A stretch of 64,000 nt of DNA from Cryptomeria japonica (GCF_030272615.1 NC_081408.1:60474114-60538113); one strand, 5' to 3'. Counted from the first letter of the stretch, positions 43,670 to 56,009 are shown. Program-made: numbers and translations. Notes: generated from the sequence alone by a model not told the origin.

Positions 43670-45145
43670 GGAATAGAAGGTTTCAAGGACCTCTATGAAG
43701 TAGATGAAGACTTCTCATCATCCTACAAGGTTTGCAAGGAGTTTGAGAATCATTTTCATGGTGAGTATGTAGATTACACTCTCCAAAATGGTCTCTTGTT
43801 CAAAGGTAATCAGTTATGTGTGCCTAGAGGATCCATGAGAGAAAACTCCATCCAAGAAAAAGACAATGGTAGTCTAAGTGGACACTTTGGAGTCAACAAA
43901 AATTTGGATCTAGTACGGAGGTACTATCATTGGCCCAAGTTGCCAAGAGATGTGAGAAAGTATGTAGAGAAATGTGGTGTGTGTCAAAGGGAAAAAGGAG
44001 GATCAAGTAATGCAGGCCTCTATCAACCATTACTGGTCCGTAATAGGCCTTGGGAGTGTGTGAGCATGGACTTTGTAGTAGGACTCCCCAAGACAAAGAC
44101 AGGTATGGATAGCATCTATGTGGTAGTAGACAAGTTTTCTAAGATGAGCTATTTCATTCCATGTAAAACTACTCATGATGCTAGCTATGTTGCACATCTC
44201 TTCTTTAAGGAGATTGTAAGGATTCATGGACTTCCACTAAGTATTGTTTCAGATAGGGACAACAAGTTCATGGGCCATTTTTGGCAAACCTTATGGAAAA
44301 GATTAGGGACCAATTTATCATTTAGCTCAACTTACCATCCCCAAACTGATGGTCAAATTGAAGTCATTAATAGGGTGTTAGGCAACTTGTTGAGGTGTCT
44401 AACCAAGGAGTATGGGCAGACATGGGATCTAGTCATTCCACAAGTAGAATATGCCTATAATGATAGTGTAAATAGGACCACTAGAAGGAGTCCTTTTGGG
44501 GTTGTCTATGGCAGACATCCAAGGGGAGTGTGTGAACTCAGGGAACTTGGTTCCATGGAGTTGAAGAGTGGCCAAGCAGAGGACTTCACTCAAACCATCA
44601 AGGAGGTCCAAGAACAAGTCAAGAGGGCCATCCTAGAGTCTACTCAAAAACTAAAAGCAAAAGTGGATGAAAGAAGGAGAGAGGTTCAGTTCAAAGTGGG
44701 TGACTATGTGATGGTCCATCTAAGCAAAGCTAGAATGCAAAGTGGAAAGCCTACTAAACTACAAATGAAGAGGGTAGGACCTTGTAGAATTATATCCAAA
44801 TATGGTGTGAATTCCTACAAGGTTGATCTTCCTTCAGATTTGGCTATATCACTAGTCTTCAATGTTGCTGACCTGATACTATACAAGGGTGAAATAGCAG
44901 GACATATTGAGAATCAAGCCAAGGTACTACAAGACTTGGATGTGAATGCTTTACCTCAAATGAAGCAACCCATAGTAGAGGAGATCTTGGAGTCAAGGGT
45001 GAAAAATTCAACTAGACACCAAGTCTATATGGAACACTTGGTGAAGTGGGCAGGTCAACCTGAGTCTGAAGCCACTTGGGTTGAAGAGGGAAAGTTCAAG
45101 AAACTTGGTATTGACCTGGCTCTCATTTCTCCCTCAGTTCCTTAA
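43670..45145 (+). CDS. Chromovirus integrase with chromodomain
   Basis: Open for 449 codons from 43796 (first codon is not ATG; it continues the polyprotein after a TAG at 43661). The zinc-binding domain has G-H-F-G-V ... C-G-V-C-Q. The core has S-M-D-F-V, S-D-R-D and G-Q-I-E-V-I-N-R, giving the DDE triad. The last 58 residues are a chromodomain: I-V-E-E-I-L-E-S-R, H-L-V-K-W-A-G-Q-P, A-T-W-V-E-E. Chromodomains direct chromovirus insertion to marked heterochromatin. This is the best preserved pol domain in the window. Confidence 0.88.
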   Translation, partial: GIEGFKDLYEVDEDFSSSYKVCKEFENHFHGEYVDYTLQNGLLFKGNQLCVPRGSMRENSIQEKDNGSLSGHFGVNKNLDLVRRYYHWPKLPRDVRKYVEKCGVCQREKGGSSNAGLYQPLLVRNRPWECVSMDFVVGLPKTKTGMDSIYVVVDKFSKMSYFIPCKTTHDASYVAHLFFKEIVRIHGLPLSIVSDRDNKFMGHFWQTLWKRLGTNLSFSSTYHPQTDGQIEVINRVLGNLLRCLTKEYGQTWDLVIPQVEYAYNDSVNRTTRRSPFGVVYGRHPRGVCELRELGSMELKSGQAEDFTQTIKEVQEQVKRAILESTQKLKAKVDERRREVQFKVGDYVMVHLSKARMQSGKPTKLQMKRVGPCRIISKYGVNSYKVDLPSDLAISLVFNVADLILYKGEIAGHIENQAKVLQDLDVNALPQMKQPIVEEILESRVKNSTRHQVYMEHLVKWAGQPESEATWVEEGKFKKLGIDLALISPSVP

Positions 45146-45154
45146 ATTTTGTGC

Positions 45155-45169
45155 AGAGGGGGAGTATGG
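45155..45169 (+). promoter_or_regulatory. Chromovirus polypurine tract
   Basis: AGAGGGGGAGTATGG directly before the 3' LTR. Confidence 0.85.
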
Positions 45170-46737
45170 TGTAGGAGCACCCTTCTAAGGTCTTCCTCTT
45201 TCTGGTTTTTGTTGGTGTTTTGCTTCTTTAAGAAGCCATTGTAAATGTAATAAGAGCCATGAGCTCATTAGTCTTAATTAGGTCCTAATTTAGGTCTTAG
45301 GTTCTCATTTATTATGGAGGAGAGGTTATGTGTGCCATTGATGGGTTTGGGGTCTTTTTATCATGGTGGTGCCCATAGGATAACCCAATGTAGGCCTAGG
45401 ATTTAAGAAAACCAACTTTGGAAAAGTTGCAAAAAGTTGCATGACAACTTTTCAAAGTTGTCAAGCAACTTTTCCACCTAATAGGTCAAAAACCTTATCT
45501 TAGCATGGACAGCCCTAATTTTGGCACAAAGACTGAGGAAAGGATACTATATATGGTTTCAAAACCTAAAATGATGGGTTGGATGTTAGTTTTGTACGGT
45601 CCAAGAAAAGAGACCTTGACTGTGACTATAATTTTGGTTGCCAGTCGGCACAAATGGAGCATCAGAGAGTGATAATGGATTGTTTTGCAAAATAAACTAT
45701 GTTGAAATCTTTGTGATGTGTTTACTCTTCCATTTTGAGCACTTAGGGTAGGTTCTTGTGCAGGTTTTTGTGTGTTTGTAATTATTTTTGTGAAGTACTC
45801 TGTCACTGTTCAGTTTTGGATTGTTTTGTGAAATGGAATGATAACTCCTATCCCCATTGTGGAATCACCATGAAACCATGGGGAATAGGAGTAAAAACCC
45901 TATACATTACTTCAAAGCAAGCAAGGCCCTTGAAAATGTAGGGAAGTCTTTCAAAGATGCACTCCTAGGCGAGACTGGACTGTGCCCGACTAGGAAGGGT
46001 TGAAGTTGCAGAGGTCCAAGAGAGCAAGGTAGGACAAGAAGGGAGGCACCCTTTGGAGGAGGTGTAAAGGGATGTGTGAGGCACCATTGGTGAGAAGGAG
46101 GAGCTTCCATCAATCCAAATAAGGTGGCAAAATCATTAAACCATCACTGTGACCCATGCAGGCCTTAAAACCCTTGAAGAAAAACCCTTAAAAACCTTAA
46201 AATTCACCTAGGGCAGTGTATGGACTCTTGGAGGCCCAAAACCAGAAAATATTTGAGCCCTTACCAAATGATTAGCAGTCCTTTTGGGAAGTTTCACAAG
46301 TATGTGCATCGTTTGCAAAAGGGAGCCCTAAAAGACCGGATTGGAGGCCTAATTGGGCACATTCCTTGTAGCCCTATTTTGTAGAAAAAAAGCAAAATAG
46401 TGAGATCAATAAGGATTTGGAAGGTTAAAACCTCTTGGGGGAACATGAATGGATGGATAATCATGTTAGAGACCAGTCCTAACCTTGCTAGGACCTAAGG
46501 AGGTGAAGAAGAAGCTAAACCCTTATTAGCCTATGTGACGGTTTTTGGTGCTTAAGAGTAGATGTGACTTTGGGAGGAGAATCACAGATTGTTGGTGGGT
46601 GGATTGGGCAAGGTCAGGGGATTCCACAAGAAAGGGAAGTCCTAGAGACCCTAGGGTGTGGTGGAAGCACCTGGTGATCCAAGGAGAGGATCAAGGAGCA
46701 TAGACTAGGCTAGTCTATCCCATACCCATTCCCATCA
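45170..46737 (+). repeat. 3' LTR of the chromovirus
   Basis: About 1,568 bp, TGTAGGAGCACCC to CCCATTCCCATCA. The last 211 bp match the 5' remnant. The stretch is noncoding. A palindrome-like AAAAGTTGCATGACAACTTTTC occurs at about 45431-45453. Confidence 0.85.
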
Positions 46738-46740
46738 ACA

Positions 46741-47830
46741 TGTCAAGAGATGGTGAACCCATTAGGAAAAATGTTGCAAGGTGGGCCACTAAGTTGGGCA
46801 TAAGATGTAGGGCCCATTTGGATATATGTAAATCAAATTTTCTAGACCAAGATCCATAAAATGTGGAAAATGTTATTAAAAAAATGGAAAATTCCTTTGA
46901 CACTATTGGTGGACAAATCTCAAGAAAATATTCTAAAAAGAAGATGAGACTTTTGATGAATAATTTTAGATACAATTGTAGAAAATAAATCATGGAGGGA
47001 ATAGAGAGGTCTGACTACTCCACTCTATCTCAAAAATAGTGAAAGGCATTGAAATAAACCATGTGGTCCGAAGAATATTTGACAATGAGTCACAAAGGAA
47101 AGAGAGCAAGAGATAATGTGAGCACTAGATATATGCCATTTGGCTAAGGCAAGTTGCAAGCCAAAATGGACAAATTAGAAGTGAGTGTATGGCTTTTTGG
47201 CTCAATCTACATTGTGTTATTTAATTAAATTTTTTTTGGACGGACTATATGTTAAAATTGACATTGTATTTTAGGTGGAAAATAGTAATAGAGAAGTAGG
47301 TAGTATGAAGTGCAAATCTAGTTCATCCACAAAGATTTCACATCTATCTGTTGAATGCCCACTAAGAGCCTCACAAAATCATGTCAACTCAAATGAAGGG
47401 TTAGAAGCTATAATGAGTTTCTTACACAGTCTCGCTAAGAAAGTTTTGTAGTTGGCTGCCTTTGTTAAGCCTATAATTTCTGCAGGGAATGACCATGATT
47501 CCATGGATTTAGATCACGTAAGAGTCTATCCCTCAATATTTTGATTCTCCCCTACATAATCTTTATATTGTATTTTGAATATGTATGCAAATGTATTTTT
47601 ATCATATATAGAATAGCGAATCTATGAAATTTTGCCTTTTGTTGACTATTTTTTAAATGAATTACTCCTCATATGGATAATTTTTTTAACTACATGTAGA
47701 GAAATTTTATCAAACAAATAAGAAAAAAAAAACACCTTGATGCCAATAGAGTTGTTGATATTGATAGTGATGATGATGAATTTAAGCAGTATGTGAATGA
47801 TATTCATAGTAGTAGTTGTGCTCAACTTGA
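46741..47830 (+). pseudogene. CACTA-type transposase gene remnant (multi-exon)
   Basis: The frame from 46741 reads R-D-G-E-P-I-R-K-N-V-A-R-W-A-T-K-L-G-I-R-C-R-A-H, the start pattern of plant En/Spm (Transposase_24-like) proteins. It is followed by F-D-T-I-G-G and a Lys/Arg-rich helix, then M-S-H-K-G-K-R-A-R-D-N. A candidate intron ends TTTTAG at 47274; the next exon (47275-47517, 81 codons, one TAG) ends at GTAAGA. A third exon-like piece (about 47698-47830) is acidic. It is on the plus strand, opposite to the CACTA fragment at 39250, so the two are not one simple gene. Confidence 0.5.
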
Positions 47831-49510
47831 GGTCAGTGCTATGAAACCTTTACTTTTCTTTTGTCTTTTAGTACTTGTTTTTTCTTTTGTGCCAACATAC
47901 TTCTGATGATCAAATTGAATATTTAATAAATTAAAGATAACATTCACTATAATGTCCCTACTTTGAAATATAATTTAATAATAAACAATACTAATATATA
48001 TTCATAATACATAAGAAATTAGTATGCTTATAGTCTAAACCATGTTATTACTGTTAGTACTTAAGAAGATGGGAATAATATGCTCCAAAGAGGGGTAGTC
48101 TAAATCCAAGCAATAGGTTAAGTCCCAAGAGAGGGTGGGAATCAACGACCCATAAGCCTTGAGGGTATAGACCCAAGATAGGTAAGGGATTGGATCTATA
48201 AACTTTGAGGGAACCTATTGTATTTGGTCTCTAAGTGCTTTGGTAACATACATATCCTCCTCCTTCCTTAAAGCTGAAGTAGTAACAAAGGTTGGTACAT
48301 TGAATTAAGAATTGGGGATTATCAATTTATCACACTAGATAATTTATTCTTTAATGATTGATAGATAATTTTAACTATGACAACATCGAATAGGGAACAT
48401 TACAAAATCTTCGGCCCCTATGCACAACACAAGTTTGCAACTCAGTCCTAGAGCATGATGATCGGTAAATTAATGGACATGTTGTATTTAAGTTTGATCA
48501 TTTGACATATAACAAAGACAATCTATATGAAACATTTAATAAATAATAATTTTTATACTCTTTTTGTCTATTATATAAGCTTCCATACATGAGGTTGATC
48601 ATAGATAACTGATCTGTACAATACAAATAAGGTTTTTCTTATTATTTTTATTGGTATCTATGGTTAAATCAGCCCAAAGCAAGCAAATTCCATTTGCATA
48701 TTCAGGTGGCATGACTAGAAGTCAACAATTAGAAACAACATCATTATTTCCATACTTCGAAGGAATAATTAGACACAACAATTAATCATCATCCCCATAA
48801 GAGATAGAGAGAAGACTGATAACATAAGTTTATAGTTGTATCAGGGATAGTAGAACGATATTTCCATAATATTAACCAGAACATTGTCATTGCATAACCC
48901 CCATAGTTATTTCAGTCATAGCAAATATATTATATGTTATCAGTTTGATAGGGACCATACATTATGAGTTCTAAGCATCACTTTCATCGTAACCCAATAA
49001 TAGTTGCAGATCATATATCGCTTCAGATAGCAACTGTACAAATAAGAGGGATAAATATATCGATATAGAAGATTATAACCATCATTATTATAATTTATAA
49101 GAAGGTACATTACATTCACCAACATTCCACACCAATAAATTCAAGAAACCTTATCTAATGTAGATAATATCACAAGGAATTGATACCCACGACAATATAT
49201 TCTACAACTTGCACAAAAGAAAGCAAAGTTTATTGTATTGATTAACAAAGTCTTGATAAATTCTTTCAAAGATCTAAAACTATCTGAGATTGACTAGTAT
49301 TACAAAACCTTCTCATATATATGAGAATCACGAGTCTTTTGAAATGAAGGGGTGCACCTCTTTTGAACTAAATAGCTATAGTTTGTTAAACTTAGACATA
49401 AACAAATCAAGTATGCCAATATGATTGATATAATCATCATCCTGGTAACACTAGAAGTCTAAGGTCCATTTATTCATTTCTCTCTCCATGGTATAGGATC
49501 TCTCTATCAC
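47831..49510. other. Unassigned noncoding stretch
   Basis: AT-rich, no ORF above 60 codons with support, no LTR or TIR seen. Possibly the remainder of the CACTA-type element or unique intergenic DNA. Confidence 0.4.
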
Positions 49511-49798
49511 CTAGATCACATATGGAGCTAGATCCCCATCCTCATCGACTAGTCCTCTCGTTGTGCTCATGAAACCTGTCAATTGAAGTTGCCAGTCTCC
49601 CAACAACATGATTTCTCCATCACAAAACATGGCTGGCAATTGGATCGATTGTTCATTCTCTAGGAATTGGATGTAATTTTTCAACTTGTCCTTGAATTCA
49701 TTGTGTCCCTTCAGCGGGATATCTTCTTCATTCTTATCCTTTGGAGTCATAGATTCATGAGTGGTCATAATCTCCTGGATCCATTTGTGCAACCTCAT
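49511..49798 (-). pseudogene. Unknown ORF fragment cut by copy 3 LTR
   Basis: A minus-strand frame of about 95 codons from ATG at 49798. The open frame extends a few codons further into the LTR, so its original N-terminus is lost. It contains E-F-K-D-K-L-K-N-Y and G-E-I-M-L-L-G-D-W-Q-L-Q-L-T and ends L-A-P-Y-V-I. I do not recognise it. It may be an exon of a host gene or an older element. Confidence 0.3.
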
Positions 49799-49821
49799 AT
49801 GATCTATATATGATTTGTTGG

Positions 49822-50643
49822 TGTTGGGATACAAGAACATTGAGAGGGGGGGTGAATTAGTGTTCTACCAGTATGATAAGATTTTATCCTTTTATACCAT
49901 ACACATATAAACTGGTAAACAAATAAACATATAACATGAAGCAAATAAACCACCCACATAAATGAACACCATAACATGCATAATTTATACATGGAAAAAC
50001 TCAAAGAGGAAAAACCATGATGGGATTTGTGACCCACAATATCAGTTCACTGGCCATATGAAAGGATATTACATATAATGGGGGACTGCACATGTAGGAA
50101 GGCACACTGCCTAGATCATATTGCTCATCACTAAAGAGTCTCACTGACTACAAGTTTCTGCTAAAGTAAAACACTAAAAATGAACTCAAAAATGCATCTG
50201 CTATGCCAAATAGAGTTTTGGTTCTAGCGTTGCTCTGTACCAGTTCATAAACCCTGAATACTACTATTGGTGTCTCTTCTCCTCGAAGAATGATTTCCAA
50301 ACTATCTATAGATCATTGTATGATATAACATTCACATAAAAAATGATCTACATACATATACTTTGCATTATGCAGTTCTTCTATGTTCTCCTATATCAAT
50401 ATCATGTCTCTATATAATGTCGACCTTGACAATAATTACAAAGTGATTTACTAAATAAATCTTCCTTGATGTCGGCTTCCTTGAAGTATTGATGTCGGTG
50501 TCGGTGTCAGTGTTAGTGTAGCCTTGAATGCTGCAAAATCAGTGTCTGTCGATATATACCTCGTAATGTCAATAAATGATTCCATCAAGTCTTGTTGCCA
50601 TCAATGACAATAAAATGAATCCAATGAGTGTCAATTGCCAACA
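49822..50643 (-). repeat. 3' LTR of copy 3
   Basis: Plus-strand TGTTGGGATACAAG to AATTGCCAACA, about 822 bp. It shares GGGATTTGTGACCCA, CACATGTAGGA and the G-run plus TGAATTAG with the copy 1 LTR. Confidence 0.87.
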
Positions 50644-50669
50644 ATCTCCCCCTTTGGCATTGATGGCAA
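50595..50669 (-). promoter_or_regulatory. Polypurine tract inside a 12-bp inverted repeat
   Basis: TTGCCATCAATG (50595-50606, inside the LTR) and CATTGATGGCAA (50658-50669, outside) are perfect reverse complements. They enclose the LTR edge (50643) and the tract CAAAGGGGGAGAT (minus, 50656-50644). Confidence 0.85.
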
Positions 50670-50991
50670 CACTCATGTGAAAAATGGATTCCCTGTCGGT
50701 TCAACTGAAATATGTTCCCCCTGAGCAATACACTCCTTCTAATATTCTGATGTCCTTCCCATGTGTTCTTATCTGGTATTTTCTAATATTTTTCACATAT
50801 ATACATACTCCTTCTTTGGCATCAATGCCAAAGACCGGTGAAAGAATTGAAAGACTTCAAAACAAAAGAATAAATGAATACTGTTAATTTCACTAGAGCT
50901 TGACCAACTTCAAACTTTTGGGGTAAGCCTTATCCAACAACTGAAGATATATATCCCAGATGGTTTTGAAAGTTTCAGAAATGGATACTAG

Positions 50992-51907
50992 TCAACTTAG
51001 AAAGTGTGCCAGTGTTTCCTTCTCTTTGACTTCTGTCGGTGTGGGTTTAGCAATCATGTCCATGTACTCTCTCTTGTGAACACCCAATGAATCTAATTTG
51101 GGACTTAACAGTCCTCTAAGACTTCTTGCCCTTCTAATGATCTTATCTTTCTCCTTCTCCAAAGAAAAAATTTGGTTCTCCAAGGATAAAATTTGTCCAT
51201 CAACAGATGTGGTCAGGGCAGTTAATCCATCAAAAGAATTGGCAATGTTAGCTATCTTATCATATAACTCCAATTTCCCATCTACATTAGTTGTAAGAAT
51301 TTCTATGTTACAACACACTCTATAGATATTTGTACCCTATTTTAAACAAACCTCAATAAGAATGAGTTTGGCCTCAATTTTATTTTTCTCTGTTTCTATG
51401 ATCTGATTAAACGCTATTCTTTTGGTTGTGGTGAACCTTTCTAAAGTCTATTGGTCTACAATCTACCTCAGAGATTGAAAATTGTTAGAAATATGGTCTG
51501 TTAGAGTCTTGATCTTTTCGGAAGGGCTTTCTCCATCTTCAATCTGATAGTCAGGTATCAATCTGTGCAACACTGTGACTGATTGATCAATTATTCCTTT
51601 GTCTGTAGTACCCTCCTTCAATAATTTATGATTTGCCATCATAATCAACTCAGTTGGACTCATCTTAGAGACTGATTTCTTCTCAACCTGAGAAGTGTCA
51701 ATTACCAAAACCTTTGTCGGGGAATCCATTTTAACTGTCGGTATAGACTCAGTTGCTTTTACCTTATCATCTTCAACCACTTTTACACTGGTGGCTTCGC
51801 CACTTCATGTAGCATTAGTTACTATTGGTGGAGTATTATCCATAATATTTACAGTGTCATGTGCAATGCCTTGCTCAAAAATGGTTTGTGTCGGTACAGA
51901 CTATACA
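50992..51907 (-). pseudogene. ORF2 C-terminal linker and coiled coil, copy 3
   Basis: One frame from the insertion boundary to 50992 with a few stops. The upstream part is Ser/Thr/Pro/Val-rich with an M-D-N-T-P-P-I-V-T segment and an in-frame TGA near 51810. The middle (51463-51780) has K-V-L-V-I-D-T-S and M-S-P-T-E-L-I-M-M. The last part (50992-51318) is a coiled coil with regularly spaced leucines. It corresponds to the tail of copy 2 ORF2 at 31889-32840. Confidence 0.6.
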
Positions 51908-51912
51908 CTTTT

Positions 51913-54900
51913 TGTTGTTCACCAAAAGTGATAAGCCAAGAACACCTGCAATTGATCTATGAAGTAGCCAATTCAATCTATGAAGAACCTCAGGGCTTGG
52001 ACAACATGACAAGGATATGAATCCTTCTACTCTTTAGGCTCTGCAAAACCTAGGTAGGTATACCTTTGATGCTTAGAATTAAACCTATTACACACCTATG
52101 ATAGCATCAACATAAACAGATAGATCTCACCAGGGCTCTAAAACAAGTAGTTTATTGTAGATGGGCTAGATCTACAAATAAAACTCAACTATGCTTGAGC
52201 ATGAGATAGATGAAACATTTCAAAACATAACATAAAATAAAGATATTCTTATTGGATTTTAAATTGGTTTGAGAACCCCCTTAATTGCAAGATCAGTGCC
52301 TTATCTAAGGGCAATAGAGTCACAAATCAAACTATAGATGAGAACTTACTACAAATCCATCTTAATTCTTAAGTATTCCTGCATTTAATGCCTTGCATAA
52401 AATACATTACTCAACTCATCCACAAAAAATATCAGATCCAGAAACATAAACCTTGTTTTATTAATGTTTGCGCATAGAGTTTAAAATCTTCCTTGAAAAT
52501 TACCCACAAACCAACATTACACTCACAGACACAACTGCTCATGACCAACTTGATCCTCCTTAAGAATCAGATTTGAATAAATTGAGGTTACATTTCAGAG
52601 ACAAATTCTGTACGAATTTGTGCATGCCTTACATACACAAGAACCTGCAACTAAGAACACCTATAGCAAAGAATTGAACTCCATTACTGAAAGGAAAGCC
52701 CTGCCCTGTATAATCTTAAAGAATACTCAAAATTGGAAGCCATGAAAACTGGAGCCATTCTCCAAATTTCTAGAACCCTTACAAATGAGAAGAATTGAGA
52801 ATAAGGAGAGGGAAGAAAATCAAATCTGCAACTGAAATTGCCAAGTGTCTCCTCTCTAACTAAATTTCATTTCTATCAAAACTACTCCCAAAATATCTGA
52901 TCTTTGTCAAAATTTACTACATAATTGGATTCTTCACGCTGAGAGCTTTCTGGAAACATATAATACTTCATATTTTGGCCAAAAATACAGCCTTGGGTGA
53001 ATTAATCCTTCCAATGTGCACAATCATTTAAATTTTTGAATTTTCTCTATAGTTGAAACTATATCATTAACATGATTTTAATTTGAATTTTTGCCTCCCC
53101 TTTAGTCCTGACGCTTTGCCACGTGGCGGGACCTGATTGGGTGATAGGGTTGACTGGACAACACCTCATCACCGCCATGTCATCCGCTTTGTCACTGCCA
53201 CTTGACCGCCACGTGTACGCCACCTAGGCGCCACCTCTAGGCCAATGGGACGGGACCTACCTACTGGACATCTGACTGTACCTACCACATCATCGCCACT
53301 TGGACTTTGCCATTTTGCATTTCACATTTCGTCATTTCGCATCCTCTAACGAGTGAGCATCTTCGAGCTCCGAAATCGCGCAGACCGTCGGATCAACCCA
53401 AACTTGCTCGATCTTTACCACTACTACATTTTCGCCAAACCATTTTGCCATTTCGTAGGGCTTAACTCGCATGCATCCTTTCTCTGCAAAATTTCACCCA
53501 CTGGCCACCTTGGCATCCATGCCCATGTGCGTAGGGTCCGCCTTGGGTGGCCAACTGCACCGTCCGTCAAAAGCCCAAAGGCTTTGACATTATGTATGGG
53601 TGGAGATTTACATATAAATATCAAAACACTCCTCCCCAAAATGAATGTGGGATAATGCGATTTTCCTAAGACTGCAAGTTTTGAGGGTTCTCTCTGAGTT
53701 TTAATGGTGTCTACTTGCTCACTTGCCACATCTGAGGGAAGGAGGACTGCTGAAGGATGCCCACATGCCACGCTTCAAACACCATGCCTTGTATTTGATT
53801 TAAGTTTTTGTTTTTTTTAAAAACATCATTTACCATAGCATTTTTTGTGATTGCTGGTAATTATTTTGCCTCCTTGGATACCACATGAGGATTAAGTGTA
53901 AAATTTCTGCTGCAAAAGCCACGCTCCATCCCCTCAACATCTCCATCTCACCACCTACATTGCTGAAAGTGTTTTGGATTTATGCCTTCTGCTAGACATT
54001 GGATTTGGGGATACCCAAGAGCCATGAAAAGTGGCATTTGCAATTTGCTGAAGGTTTTCAACGTTGTTGTAGCTGCTACCAGAGGTTTCAAATGGAGGAC
54101 ATTTCAAATGGCTAAAGTTTCAAATGGCTCTTCAGCCTAAACACTACGCAAAGGGGGGAAGAAGCAAGGTCTGAAGCTTTATGCCTGCACTTTGCATTTA
54201 TTTGGAAAGACTTCAGTCTTCACACCACACCATACACCAAGGAAAACATCAAAATATACCTGTCGTTTGCATTTGCCTGAGAGTTTTCTGAATGCACTAT
54301 TAACAAAATTATATTGTGCACTTGCTGAAAGTTTTTCTTTAAACCATCGCCCACCACTCACAACAGGGAGGAGGGAGGATGCCTTTTAAATTTGCCAATG
54401 GCATTTGCTGAAAATTATTAATTTTCATTTTCACATTTCCTGAAAGTTTACATTATCCTTTCAATGCTGCCCCCAGGAGGAAAATGCTTTGAAAACTGAC
54501 CAATTGCTATTTAATTGAAAGTTATATTGCTATTTTTGTTCCATGGTGCACCACAGGAGGAAGACTGGCAATCTGCATTTGTCAATTTGCATTTGCTTGA
54601 AACTCTTTTGTTTTTGTCGTCGTAGTCAATATGGAAAGTTGCATTGTCGGTATCTACTTCAATTATTTATCGACCCTGAACTTGATACGTCTCCATCATT
54701 TCAACATCTTCTTAATACTTAAATCATATAACATATGATTTAAAATAACAATTTGAACTTTGCCTGAAAAAAATGCATGAAGTGGCAAGCCAGGTTGGGC
54801 CCCAAAGTGGGTCCGACTAAAAAATTTTGTTTTCATGCAACTGACCTCTGGAAATGCTTCATGAACCTTAAACATACCTTTGGAAATGATCAACAATGTT

Positions 54901-55991
54901 TTCGGATCACCAAATTGAGTTTTGCAACATTCAAGCATTTACGCCACATTTTTGCATTTAATCACGAAGACGTATTTTTCAAGGTGGTCAAAACACCTTT
55001 ATGGACCTCGTCATCTGACAGGCGTGTACTCTGATATACAAGCATGAACACTGCCAAGCGGTTTCTCAAGATGAGTCCCGAACAAAGAGATATTAATTTT
55101 TGAAAATGCCCAACTGGCTTTGTTGACACTGCGGACCTGATGAAGTCAATGTTCTGGCAACACATGATACCTTTCTTAAAAATGTCAAACGACCTCCGTA
55201 GACCCTCAAATTTGAAACACAGGTACCTTGAAGTACATATTAAATCTTTGGATACTTGATTCGACCAAAAGTATGACTGGGTGCAAATGGCACGCTCATG
55301 AAAATGGCTACTTTAACTGATATAGCCCTGAAAGTATGGATCACTGAAAATGATGACTCAATGAATCCTTTTCAAAACTGATCAAACGGATTGGAAGAGG
55401 CTTGAAACTTTAAACATAGCTCATCATTTATACCAACAATAGCTCACAATAAAAATTCTATCATGACACCCACTAAGGCAACTTTTACACGTGTGAAATA
55501 GGGCTCCAACTAGTTGTCGAAACAGGGACCAGTCAAACCACACAAACTGCAAACGGATTTGGCTTTGAAAACTGAGCAGATGGATTCATTAGTACTTGAA
55601 ATTTTGTAGGATGACTCACATTTATGTATAGAATTGAATCCATTTTTAATTTCTTCATGAAAATCAACTGGGCAAAAGATATAATTGCTCAAAGTAGGCT
55701 ACTTAATAAAACTGCATTTGTGCCTAAAATGCACTTTCAGCTCACCTCTCGAAATGGGTATCTTGTAAACTTCTCCAAACTGAATTCTAAAAGTTGCACA
55801 TCACTGAATAGGCCAAATGAAAGGTGTAGGACATGAATCCCAAGCCTTAGCCTCAGAAAATCAACCGGCTCCATTTTGCCCTCTCGCAAAGTAGGCCATT
55901 CAAACTGACTCATTTAGGTACTTTTCTGACATGCAGAGCAAAAATTTGAACTGGGCCTCTAAACTTGACTCAAATTTAATGAGTCCCAATA
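51913..55991 (+). repeat. Left giant LTR-like repeat
   Basis: 4,079 bp, noncoding; short frames on both strands are not conserved as protein. Features include a G-box CCACGTG near 53211, many short CTGAAAGTTT-like blocks (54040-54600) and a TATA box at 53613. It aligns with 57709-61926 with scattered substitutions and indels, roughly 5-7 per cent different by eye. Confidence 0.7.
53613..53620 (+). promoter_or_regulatory. TATA-like box in left giant repeat
   Basis: TATAAATA in ACATATAAATATCAAAAC. The same string is kept in the right repeat at 59548-59555. Confidence 0.45.
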
Positions 55992-55992
55992 G

Positions 55993-56009
55993 TGGCTCTG
56001 ATTGGGGAT
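55993..56009 (+). other. Possible primer-binding site
   Basis: TGGCTCTGATTGGGGAT starts one base after the repeat ends and begins TGG as a primer site should. It does not match a site I recognise, and GGCTCTGAT could be chance. Confidence 0.3.

Larger units (their letters stand above)
40251..46737 (+). mobile_element. Chromovirus (Ty3/Gypsy), 5' LTR truncated
   Basis: Order: LTR remnant, initiator-Met primer site, Gag, protease, RT, RNase H, integrase with C-terminal chromodomain, polypurine tract and LTR. RT before integrase and the chromodomain identify a chromovirus. The coding region carries six in-frame stops (five TAG, one TGA) and one frameshift. It lies between a CACTA end and a CACTA-type transposase pseudogene. 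Confidence 0.9.

Noticed and set aside
53353-53771. Frames of 100-115 codons on both strands in the giant repeat
   Set aside because: The corresponding right repeat has indels that destroy the frames, and codon pattern is not conserved between the two repeats.
55993-56009. GGCTCTGAT as an inverted initiator-Met primer site for a minus-strand element
   Set aside because: The TACCA that should follow is absent and no LTR starts to its right.
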